A stretch of 64,000 nucleotides of DNA from Tetradesmus obliquus. Taxonomy: Eukaryota > Chlorophyta > Chlorophyceae > Sphaeropleales > Scenedesmaceae. Numbering within the stretch: position 1 is the first letter of the stretch; each line of letters starts with the position of its first letter. A model generated the notes under the pieces. The model saw nothing but the letters and a program-made list of their open reading frames with translations, had not been told where the DNA came from and did not search any database. The DNA is taken from assembly GCA_030272155.1 (NCBI GenBank), contig CP126194.1, positions 2,719,501 to 2,783,500 on the forward strand, in the 5' to 3' direction. The position numbers and the translations under genes were made by a program. Positions 1 through 10,469 of the stretch are shown piece by piece.

Positions 1-89
1 TGTCAGCAAACCAGCGCACTGACTCCCCACAAGATGCATGGTACCAGCATGAGAAGCGGTCATGCACCACCGCAACGCTCGCGGCAGCG

Positions 90-1508
90 TCATACAAGCT
101 CGAACAGCAGCACACATGAGGGTACGGCTGTGCTGTCTGCAACGAAAGTCCTCGTGTTGCTGGCAACAGCCAAATGCTTGGACACATGACCCTGCCAGAT
201 TCGCTCAACAGCACGGTGTGCCTCGTACCTGATGGTAGCCCCAAGCTCAAACTTCTCCTCCTGCTCCTGCTGCTTCTGCTGCTTCTTGGCTGCCGTCTGC
301 TCGTCCCACCAGGCCTTGCACTGCTCCATCTGCGCTGCTGTGCGCTCACCAACCTGCACAACCGCAACAAGCAGGCGTCATGAGTGGAGCAGCACCTGCT
401 GGAGATCACCAGCCTGCAGACAGCTATGTCACTCCAGGCGCCAGGTGCTAGCTGGTGCTTCCGCTCGTGCGCACATCTGGGTTCATCATCACCCGCAGCA
501 TCACCAGCACCTGCACTGTCTTCCGCACTGGCCCTGCACTGCGCTGAGGCATGCTCTTCTCATCTAGACGGAAGCGCTGTCCCAGCCAGCTCACCGTCAA
601 GTCCTCGCCAGCAAACTTCTGCAGCGATGCCGGGCCGCAGCGCGGGTCATCGTCACCCAGCCGTGCTGGCAGCTCCTGGCGCTTGGCATCTGGGCGGTTC
701 AGGTCCCACTCACGTGTAGTGGATTTGCCCTGTGAGACATAGGATGCAATGTGCAAAGGCAGCTGAGCAAAGGCTTCTGCAGGTGTGGCTGCAGCTACCC
801 CTCAGGCTGCAACATGGTGCGTCTGCCCTGTGTGTTGTGGTGCACTGGAAGGCCGTGCCGGCACTGCTGCTGGTAACATGCTGTCTGACAGCATGGTGTC
901 ATTGTCTTGGGCATGTAACAGCCTGCATTTGTATTGGCCTACCTGGCATGTGGTCCTGAAGTCGTGCACCTCCCTGTCCCAGGTCTTCCTCAGTGAGGCA
1001 GCGTCCAGCTGGTTCATGGTCATCATGCCGATATGAGAGGAGGTGGCTTCAGCATGATGCCTGCATCACAGTCAAGCCGAAACAATTGCAGGTAAAGCCG
1101 TAAGCCCATGTAACCCAGGCCTGTTGCAGCCAACCGCTGCCTAGCCGACTCACCCTTCACAACAAGACGTCTTTTTGCCAGCACACTGGCAGCTTGTGGC
1201 GAAGCCAAACCACAATGGACATGCAAAGTGACAGCACGCCTGGCACTCACAGCTCAACTGCCTGTTCAGCAGCTTTTCTTTGCTTCTTCTCCTCCACTTG
1301 TGCATTCAGTGCTTCAACATCCACCTGCGGGTGAGGCACATGTTCTTGTGGGCCACTGCGTATGCAACAGCGTATACGTAGGCGTGTCACTAGTACCACC
1401 TCCTTCCTCATGCCTGGCAGCCCTTACCCCTATCAGCCTCTGCTTGGCGTTCATAACCCTGTCCAGTCGGGAAGGGTCTGCTGCGTTGCCGGCCGAGGCC
1501 CTACCCAT
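90..1508 (-). CDS. RIB43A: RIB43A-type ciliary microtubule protein (3' end outside window)
   Basis: RIB43A/RIBC proteins are coiled-coil filaments lining the inside of ciliary doublet microtubules. The first exon (1428-1508) opens at an ATG and ends with MNAKQRLIG; exon 2 (1251-1324) continues VDVEALNAQVEEKKQRKAA. Together they match the family's N-terminal 'NAK-RIIGVD' block. Exon 3 is probably 943-1060. Exon 4 (about 595-730) holds the diagnostic block LGDDDPRCGPASLQKF followed by GEDLT. Exon 5 (about 187-353) is charged and coiled-coil-like (QMEQCKAWWDEQTAAKK). Phases agree between exons 1-2 and 2-3; the acceptor of exon 4 is ambiguous (two in-phase choices), and anything left of about 187 is unresolved. 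The gene implies that the organism keeps genes for motile cilia. It lies head to head with the U-box/WD40 gene. Confidence 0.85.
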
Positions 1509-2116
1509 TTTGCTTGCTTTTGCTTGCTGCTTGCTGCTGCTTGTTGTCTCTCCACACCCGCTCTGTAGGTGTCTCAGCCTTAAATAAACTATTTACGTTT
1601 AATTTAATATTATTAAATTGTCGGCTGCTGCTGTCCGGTGTCAAGCGGGCATGAAAGACGTCGAGTTCTTTTTGTTCAAGCCTTCAGGCTACAGGCAGTG
1701 CAACGACTGAACTAGACCCCCTCGTGCTTTTGCAAATCACAAGGTACGGGACAGTAAATTTGAATCAAATTTGTGTACATCACTTATTACAATGGCAGTT
1801 GTCATTTACTACTGACGGTCAGGGGTTATCCCCCCAAGGAATCGTATAACCAGGCCAAGATCACGGTGTGCGTGCATCTCGTGCACAGTGCTTTTTGGCG
1901 ATTGTTGCTTTTGGAACCTGACAACGGTTATCGCTGGCCGCCCGCGAACATATCGACACATCACCCGCGACAAGGATTAGCAGTCAATTCAACTGGGCGC
2001 CCATTTGGTTTGTTTTTAAACAAATTGCACTTTGAGCTTGTCTCTGGCGAGCAGGGGCTGCAGGCTGCAGAAGCAGCAGTGAATAAAGGGGAGGCCCAGG
2101 GCGGGCTGCCGCCAGC
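1509..2116. promoter_or_regulatory. Shared upstream region between divergent RIB43A and U-box/WD40 genes
   Basis: These 608 bases separate two divergent start codons and must hold both promoters and 5' leaders. The stretch near 1580-1625 is strikingly A+T rich (TTTACGTTTAATTTAATATT) against the surrounding GC-rich DNA. No clear TATA box or known element could be named. Confidence 0.5.
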
Positions 2117-4910
2117 ATGAAGCAGATTAAGGCATTGCTAGGACGCTCTGAGGGCTCAAGAAGCGGTCAAGAGGCCTCTGAGACGCAGCAGGAAGCCAAG
2201 ACAACCAAGGATGGCTCGGCTGGGTAAGTAGTATGCATACAGCAGCATGCCTTCGCTTTTTCCCTGCACAGCTTTGAAACACATCTGTAGTTCCATATGT
2301 AGGCGTGCTACGGAGGAACGCCCAGCTGCACCACAGGGGCCAGCAAGCTTTTATTGCCCTGTCTCTATGGAGCTCATGAGCGACCCCGTAATGGTGGCCA
2401 CGGGCCACACCTACGATCGGCAGTGCATAGCAAAGTGGCTGGCGCAAGGCAACAGGACGTGCCCCGTCACAGGCATGCGCCTGCGGCACTTGGAGCTGGT
2501 GCCAAACCATGCCCTGAGGAATGCCATCCAGGTGGGTTGCCTCAGCAGTGCAGGCAGTTGCTCACCAGCAGCAGCTACGGCATCAGGCTGTATGCATCAA
2601 TAGTGAGGGTTGCAGGAAACTCTTGACTCAAACTTGCACATGCTGCTGCTGCTGCTGCTGTTGCTCTGCTTGCAGGAATGGGCCACAGCACATGGCATCA
2701 GCTTGCCTAACCATTACGATACTACAAACCAGCCAACATTCAAGCTGGATGACCACCATCCCAAAAACATACTGCAGGTATGCCCCATCCAGCTGCAGCA
2801 ATGTGTGCTTTTGGAGGGGTTTCCTCTGCGTCTGCATTGGCTTTGCATCACTAAATCAAGTGCTACTCCACAGCATGCAGCAGCATGCAATAGCTGTGTG
2901 TGCTGTGGGGTGTTCAGGGGACCTGGTTATGCCATGAAAGCGGCGTGCTGATTGGTTATGCCATGAAAGCGGCGTGCTGAGGTCAGCTGCAGCAATCTGC
3001 AACCAATGCTACAACGGGGGACATGATTCGTACAATGCCACGCCTGGCAGGGCAAGTCTCTTCAGCCTGGCCCTGGGGTCAGCTGTGCCCCGACCGTGCC
3101 GGCGATTACCAAACAATGCTGGATGCATGTACGCTTGTCGTTTTTGTTCCACAGGGGCACGAGGAGATTGTGTGGGCTGTGGAGGTGTATGGCTCGCGGC
3201 TGTTCAGCGCGTCAGCAGACAAGACCATCCGCGTGTGGGACATTGACTCGCGGCGCTGCGAGCACGTGCTGGAGGACCACACGCGGCCGGTGCTGTCGCT
3301 GGCCATCAGCGGCAACAGGCTGTACAGCGGCAGCTACGACTTTACCATCAAGGTGCGCAGCAGCAGCTGCATACAGCGACAGCGCGCAGCAGCAGCAGCA
3401 GCAGCATACAGCAACACCACGCCGCCGCCGCCGCAGCAGGACGCAGCAACAGCAGGCAGCAGCGGCGGCAGTATGCGGCAGCAGCAGCAGTTGCCTGTGC
3501 ACCGGACAGAACATCACACAGTGGAATGCATGCAGCACCGCTGTCAGGTACTGCAGCCGCGCATACTGCAACGTCAGCCAAGCGACATACACACAAGCGA
3601 CTGCCGAGCCTGCTGTGCATGTTGCGCTTGCACCTGCCTGCTTGCTTGCTGGCTCACTCGCATGTGTTCTGCTGTGGCCATGCCGCAGGTGTGGGACCTC
3701 AACACGCTGTCGCGGGTGAAGACGCTGACAGGCCACACTGACGCGGTGCGTGCGCTGTCAGTGTCTGACGGCCGCCTGTTCAGCGGCAGCTATGACGGCA
3801 CGGTGCGCGTGTGGGATGAGGCCAATTTGCACTGCCTGGAGATCCTCAAGGGGCACAACGGCCCCGTGCGCACGCTGGTCAACTGCGGCGGCTGCATGTT
3901 CAGCGGCAGCTACGACAAGACGGTGCGCGTGTGGGACGTGCAGACGCTGGAGTGCAAGGCGGCGCTGACGGGGCACACCGGCGCGGTGCGCGCGCTGGTG
4001 GCGTCGCCGGAGTACGTGTTCAGCGGCAGCGACGACACCACCATCAAGGTGCGCCGCGTGCAGCTTGAGGGGGTCTGGTGGGCACAGCAGTTGTTTGCAG
4101 GGTGGGTGAGCGGGAGTTGCAACAACTCAGGGACTGTGTTCCAGCAAACAGCAGCACCAGCAGCAGCAGCAGAGCTTGCATCCACGCCTATATTGTTCAG
4201 CAAGCCAAGCGACGCGCTGCTGGTGCTGACTGTCCACCTGTGCCATGTGTGTTTCTCACTTTTACGCTGCCTTGCCGACGCGCAGGTGTGGGACGTGCGC
4301 ACGCTTAAGTGTGTGCGCACGCTGGAGGGGCACGAGGACAACGTGCGCGTGCTGGCTGTCGGCGACACACACATGTTCAGCGGCAGCTGGGACAAGACCA
4401 TCCGCGTGTGGGACCTGCGCACACTTGAATGTGTCAAGGTGCTGGAAGGCCACAGTGAGGCAGTGCTGGCGCTGGCAGTAGGTGAAGGCGGCCCGCAGCC
4501 GCACAGCAAGGTGCTGGTCAGCGGCAGCTATGATACGACTGTGCGCTTCTGGGACCTGAACACATTCCGCTGCGTGCGCAAGTGCGACGGGCACTTTGAC
4601 GCGGTGCGCGTGCTGGCCGCGCACAACGGGCACGTCTTCAGCGGCAGCTATGACGGCACCATTGGAGTGTGAGTGGCGCTTCAGGGCGTGAGATTTAGGG
4701 CAAGGTGCTTGGACATGCAGGGAGTTTGTGCATGGAGCCAGGCCTGGTTTGCGCGCTGTCTGCTTGCTTGGCAGTTCTTTCAGTGTGAAAACTGGACACG
4801 CGCTGCAGCTGTGCCAGTTGTTATGCTGCGCTTGTTAGTATCTTATCTTTATCTGCGTTCAACAACTGACATCTCTGCGTGGCTGCTGCCGTTGCTGCTG
4901 CAGGTGGTGA
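2117..4910 (+). CDS. U-box domain plus eight WD40 repeats, probable E3 ubiquitin ligase
   Basis: Probable ubiquitin ligase: the U-box recruits an E2 enzyme and the WD40 propeller binds substrate. Exons: 2117-2223, 2303-2531, 2676-2777, 3155-3352, 3689-4048, 4286-4668, and probably 4904-4910, for about 461 residues. The U-box is in exon 2 (YCPVSMELMSDPVMVATGHT, then YDRQCIAKWL and CPVTGMRL). Eight WD repeats follow, each with GH...VRAL...FSGSYDKTVRVWD-like signatures. The last repeat reads DGTIGV; an in-frame TGA lies at 4670-4672, but splicing GT|GTGAGT to the CAG before 4904 would give GVW-stop. The two introns inside the WD region (3353-3688 and 4049-4285) are both multiples of three, free of stops, and start with GTGCGC. 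The arrangement resembles TRAF7-like WD40 ligases, but with a U-box in place of a RING; the exact orthologue is not known. Confidence 0.88.
2922..2980. repeat. 29-bp direct tandem duplication
   Basis: The string GGTTATGCCATGAAAGCGGC followed by GTGCTGA occurs twice back to back inside the intron between the third and fourth exons of the U-box/WD40 gene. The second copy starts right after a short TGATT-type junction. It looks like a recent slippage or repair duplication. Confidence 0.8.
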
Positions 4911-7432
4911 AGGGCTGCAGTGTCTGCACGCTGTCGCTTGTGTCTGCACGCAGCACCACGCACAGCAGCTGCAGCAGCTGGCTGCAGTTGTAAGTGCGCT
5001 GGCATAGGCGCGCACAGGGGCTGAAATGCTCCTTGCATTGGTTGTGTGTTTGCAGCCCTCCACTATGTGAGAGACGAATTGTGTATTTGTATATTGTGTG
5101 TGCATGCATTGCTGTGTGCATGCATTGGGTATGACAAGTGCTGTGGGTGTTTGTGAGGTGCACGGCTTTGTGCACTCAGTGTTGTGTGTGGATGTACTTT
5201 TCAGCCTGTTTCTGCTCCTGGGTATGGATAAGCCTGCTGTGCTGCAGGGGCGTGCAAGAGTTTCATTCTGTAGTTGTTGGCGCTGGCAGCAGCACATGCA
5301 GCAGGTGCAGGGAGCACTAGCTGGCGTGTCGTGTCAGCAAGCAGCAGGCGGGCGTCCTTCAAAACTCAACCGGCGGTACCGTCGCCGGTTGTGCAGTTGC
5401 AGGTGATTGTGGTGCCACTCCTCAGCGGCATAGCTGCTCAGGCAAGCAATCACTTTGCATGATTGCGCGGTTGCACCGGGCAACCTCTGGGTGACGTGGC
5501 ACAGCTCGCAACTGCATGAAGAGCTTTGAAGTGTTACCTGAAACCTGTCAGCAATTGGCCGCAGTGTGCAATCCCTGCTTGCAACACTATCATACACGGG
5601 ATGTCCTTTACATACTTAGCTGGCACAGACTATTTACGGCAGGCGCGACTGGCTGAATGTGTAAATGAGGGGCTATGTTGGGCATGTGTATGTGTTGGCG
5701 TTTTGGGTCGCTGGATGTATATGAGTGCATTTGTCAGCATGTGCTGCCTGAAGCACTCTGGGGCGCTGGCTGTGAGGACATTACATGTGTAGGCATGTGA
5801 GAGGCTGTAACTGGTGCGCTATGGGGGCTGAGCGCAGCGAATCTCGCGCTCATCGACCCGGCGCTGGTGGCACACCCCTTTGGCATGTCATGCTGCTCTC
5901 AAACGTATTGTAGGTTTGGGGTGCGCTTGTACAAACAAGCACCCTGAAGCATGCACAGCTCAGTGAGGTGAGCTGCTGTTGCAGCAGCGTAACCTGTTGA
6001 TCTGGGGTGCCATATATTTGCGGGGGGCGCGACTGCGACTGCACAGCGCACTGCATGTGCAGTGTTCTGCTGCAGCTGCCGGAGGGTTTATGTTTCTTAC
6101 TTCGCCAGCCTGATGCTGAGGGCATGTATATGTGCATGAAATGGACATGTTACTGGCTGTCTGTGCTGGTCTGACCAGAGCCTTGTAGGCTCTTGAGAGT
6201 TGCCAAGTTGCGGTTCCTTTAGTGCAAAGCACTGCAATGGCGATTCTGCCGCAACACAGAGACGTTTCTGCAGATGCCTTGATTGTCTGCACCCTTTGTA
6301 CTTTAACGGGTGAGCATATCTCCCCCCAGGCTTAATTGACCAGACTGCTTTCTTGTTCTCTGCGTTGCTTTACTTTGCTGCAGTTGCAGCGTCATCATGA
6401 TGATGATCTCTGGGCACTGCCACCTTGGTAAACCTTGATATCGCGCCTACTTTGTGTCAGCTGCGCGGGGTAGCCAAGAGTAGTTGCTGCATGCGAGCAA
6501 CCTACTTTCATCCGTGCTTGAAAGACGCTCACACCATCTTGCTTACACATCTTGCAAGCAGTCCTGTTCCAAGGCAGGGTAGCTGCATTGAAACCGCCAC
6601 ATGCCACTGACGATTACATGGCACTGAGGCCACTGACCACTGTACCTCCATCACACACGCGTGCAGTGCACCCGGTCCGCAGACACATGATCATGCCTGA
6701 CACATCAACACGCATCTTGGATACTATCATAATCAGAGTAAACACTGCACAAACAGGCAGCAAGCAGGAAGCAGCACTGAATACGCCTGCCAATGTGGGG
6801 TGATGCAGTAACACACACCAACCATGACCGCACAGAAAACGCACTTCAACATGGGTAGAAGATATCGCATATAGACGCCCTTGCTGAAGAAGAGCACAAC
6901 AGCGTACATTTAATCCTGCTGCCAGCACAGGCCTCCTGCTGCCAGCACAGGCCTCCTGCTGCCAGCACAGGCCTCCTGCTGCTCAACTCGTGAGCAACCA
7001 CACTGCTGTTGCTGAATGCTGGCTAATGCTACTTGCTGCCTGGTACACGCTCCCACCAACATGATAAAGCAAGGTGGCAACCATGAACCCCAGTCAAGAC
7101 TTCTGGAGCACGCACCTTGACATGTAACATGTGACCGTGGCTGATTATGCCCACGAAAGTGTCTGAAACTGTCTGTCACAAAGTTGTCACGCACACACAA
7201 CAGTCGACTAACACCACCACATCATGATAAACTCTGGTTTACATACCAACAGTGATACAGCTCAAGTACACGCAGCAAGCACGCCGCTGCTCATCATCAT
7301 CACATCACCAACCACCCCACTGCTCTGCTTCGTAGCCAACCATTCGTTGCTTTGACCGTTCAAGCTGGTTCAATACAGCACACCATCTCAGTCGAAGCCC
7401 ACTACCGCCACCGCCGCTGCTGCTGCTGCAGC
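4911..7432. other. Gene-poor intergenic stretch between two convergent genes
   Basis: No open frame here shows recognisable protein features on either strand, and no RNA gene was seen. It lies between the end of the U-box/WD40 gene and the end of the FLAP1-like gene, so it must hold both 3' untranslated regions. TGTAA-type algal polyadenylation words occur (near 4987 and 5659), but none can be assigned with certainty. Confidence 0.5.
6915..6982. repeat. 20-bp tandem repeat, about 3.5 copies
   Basis: The unit CCTGCTGCCAGCACAGGCCT is repeated three times in perfect register and followed by a partial fourth copy ending CCTGCTGCTCAAC. It is a minisatellite in the intergenic stretch, with no apparent coding role. 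Confidence 0.9.
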
Positions 7433-9998
7433 TCACAGCTGCCGCAGGCTGGGGTAATCGCTGATGATGTCATCCCGTGTGTAGTAATCCCCTTCGGCCT
7501 GAGGCGTCCACATCAGCTCCACACCCAGCACCTGATCCTGCTGCAGGCTCCCTAGCGCCTGCAGCGCCTGCTTCAAGCTTGCCAAACTGTCTATCTTCGA
7601 AGGCACGTCCACGCTACCATCTGTCGCCACCAGCAGCGTCACTACTACCAGCTCGTCTGGCTTGTCGCTGCTGCTGCTGCTGCTGCCGCGCTTGAGCGGT
7701 GTGCGGCTGGGCGCTGCGCCGGCCACGTTAACGAGGGTCTCCTGCTCAAACTTGGAGCGCTCCTTCATGCTGGCCTTGTTGAAAGCGGTCTCTAAAGATG
7801 AGGTTGAGTCGCAGGGGCGCTGCGAGGCTGCACCATACACGCAGTAGCTGGGGTTGCGCAGCAGCGCGAGCACCACCTCTGCAGCAGCAGTGAAATGGGA
7901 GTTGCCAGCAGGCAGAACAGCAGCAGAGCAAAGAGGACAGTGAGGAAGGACAGAGCATGAAGAGCACAAGGCAAACACACACCAAACAGCACAAGCACAG
8001 CTAGGCAAGCAGCTGACAACGTTTGGCAGTAGATGTAGTGTGCGAAATGAGCGCTGCGAGGTAGGAGCACCAGCGCAGCTAAGAGGCCGCACACAGCTGT
8101 TGTCGGCATTTACACCATACCACTGCTGTGGAGAAAGCCACACAGCAACGGTCTACTCGCATGCCTTGCCTACCGCAACATAAACTCTTTGCCAGCGCCA
8201 AGCTCGCTAACACAACATCTGAAAGCAGCACCAAGCAGACACGTGTGCATAGTGCATCAACACCGTCGGTAAAGCATGTACCCACCTTGCAGCAGGTTGT
8301 GCAGTCCCCTTGAGCTGCTTGTGTCCGCGCGTGCAGCCATGCGGTCCAGGTCGTGCTTCAGCCCGCGCGCCATGCTCAGCAGCCCAACCTGCACGCGCGT
8401 CAGCGTTGGCCTGCCGCTACCTGCGCGCACCACACCAGCACAGCAGCAGCAGCAGCAGCAACAGACAATCAGTGCTTAACGTGACGGGCATACCGATAAG
8501 CAGCGGTTTAACCTGACGACATGTCATGGCTACACCGCTGGGCCTCTTCTCCGTCGCACCAAGCAATATGCATGGCTCAGCATTCTTGAAGGCATAATCA
8601 AGGTCAATATCGAAGGGGTACAACATTAGTGCACAGCAGCACACACCATACTGCGCAACACTCCAGCAGCGCACCTGCTCCCTCCCAGTCCTCGCCGCTA
8701 CCCTTGAGCACGCCCGTGGCTGCTGACGCGGCCATGACCAGGAACATGGACACGATGGCGATGTCAACGATGTCGGGGCCGCGTGTCACGACTGCTGCTG
8801 CACCCGGGGCCACCACCATGCCTGGCGAGTATACGGGAGGGCCTGGCACGATGATGGGCGCGCTGCGCATGATAAGCGGAGCGATGGCAGGCATTTTGAG
8901 GCAGCAGCAAGGCAGCAAAAAGTAAGTGTGTTGTAATTAAGGAGCAGATTGAAGGACGATACGGATGATAAGCTGGATGTGCCACGATATACCTGTCAAC
9001 ACAGCGCGAAGCAGCAGCAACTCCATGCCAACAGCTGCAGCTGACGAACCACAGCCAGTGCAGCTGCTGCACTACAACAAGGGTTCTGTAGGCATCCGCA
9101 AGTGTTCGCTGGCAGACATAACATGCTTTAAATCAACTTCCCGCCTCACCTGTAAATGCGTGGCGCGCTGTACATGCCCATTCCGCCGGAGTACATGCCG
9201 CCCGAGTAGGCCCCCGAGTAGCCTCCCCTGCTGCCCATGCCCATGCCGCCGCCGCCGTAGCTCCTGCTGGGGGCGGAGCTGTGGAACCCGCCAGCACGGC
9301 CTGCGGAGCGTGCTGCGTGCGCTGCGTCAGGTGTGCTCAGGACCTGCGGTACGGTATGGTGGTGACAGCTTGTGATGGTTAGCAGTTGCATGCGATGGCA
9401 GTGGATGGTCTGATAACGAAGAGGTGATACGAAGTAAAGAACACAGGATGGCGTGAAGTGCACTGCTATGGGTGTCCGACCATGCCTGCAAGTACGCCAC
9501 CACACATACACCACATGCCATGCATGGTCACCCGACGCATCAGCATGCATGTGTGGGCTGCCAGATGGCTTCTATAACAACCAAACATGGCAAAGGAGCC
9601 ATGTGTTGGTGATTGTGATATCCATGCAGCCATGCATGTGCAAGCAGTGCCTGTCATCAAAACAACATGAGGGTTTGCTGACGCAGATCTCTTTATGGGT
9701 CTGTGGTGGTGCTCACCAGTGCGAGTGCCACGCCCAGGATAGCTGCCACTTTTGCGCCATTCTTCATAAGTTCTTGTACTTTGGCCCAGGTTCCCTTCAC
9801 TGGGTTGACGGGAGCTGGGTGTGTGGTCGCCTTCTCAACTGCTGGGGTGCTGCTGTTGCCAGATGCGAGCACAGCCAATGGGCGCACGGGCGTCCTGATC
9901 ACATTGTATGGACGACATGGTCCCACACGGACGACGCCCACAGGCCTGTGGGCACCGCAGAACTGCTGAGTCCTGACTGAGAGCTTTGAAGCCTGCAT
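7433..9998 (-). CDS. FLAP1: FLAP1-like DUF1517 chloroplast membrane protein
   Basis: This belongs to the DUF1517 family that includes Arabidopsis FLAP1, a chloroplast protein linked to acclimation to fluctuating light. Five exons close in phase: 9717-9998, 9150-9343, 8675-8862, 8286-8420 and 7433-7878, giving 414 residues. The N-terminus (MQASKLSVRTQQF..., rich in Ser, Arg and Val) looks like a transit peptide. A hydrophobic segment AAILGVALALVLSTPDAA follows, then a Gly/Ser/Tyr/Met-rich spacer (SYGGGGMGMGSRGGYSGAYS), a second membrane segment DIVDIAIVSMFLVMAASAA, and the conserved DUF1517 core (VQVGLLSMARGLKHDLDRMA, then VVLALLRNPSYCVYGAAS and MKERSKFEQETLVNVAGA). The C-terminus DDIISDYPSLRQL is typical of the family. 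The Gly-rich spacer is expanded by repeats. Family assignment is secure; function is inferred from the plant homologue. Confidence 0.88.
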
Positions 9999-10469
9999 GA
10001 AAGCTTGTGTCTGCGTGGAGATGAATGATACACCTATTGAAAAGTATTTGGTGGTTAGTGGCCCGGACTGGCGAGCATATGAATGTTTACGCCTCGCGGG
10101 GGTTCATGGTCTGGCTGTTGTTTCTAGCAGAACGTCAACAGAACAGGTTCCTTGCGACTTCTGTGACGAACCATCTTGCTAACTTTGGGCTTTGGTTGCG
10201 TATTATTCGTGTTCTCGACGCCAGTTTTGCGGTGTGTGTTGTTGCGTCTGCTAGCACCAGCAGCACGGGTGATCCTGCAGCTTGAATTAACTGTTGTCCA
10301 CAGACTAATGTCCTGTATGATGTCGGGGTGATGCGGCTCGAGCTGCGGCCTTGAAGTGCTTCAACGGGCCACCTGACGAGTAGCTCCCCTGGGTTGGCCT
10401 GTATCACACACAGCTGATTGCTAGGCGCATCTATAGCATTCAGAAGAGGTTACCTTTGTGCTCACCAGC
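9999..10469. promoter_or_regulatory. Shared upstream region between FLAP1-like and PRP38B genes
   Basis: This 471-bp interval separates divergent start codons at 9998 (minus) and 10470 (plus). No recognisable TATA box, coding exon or repeat was found. It is taken as promoter and leader sequence by position only. Confidence 0.45.

Noticed and set aside
3096-3719. Long alternative-frame open reading frames over the U-box/WD40 gene
   Set aside because: They are Cys/Arg/Ala/Ser-rich shadows of the WD40 coding frame and of the CAG-rich intron, with no domain pattern.
6900-7000. CRISPR array
   Set aside because: The 20-bp units are contiguous with no unique spacers, and this is a eukaryotic genome.
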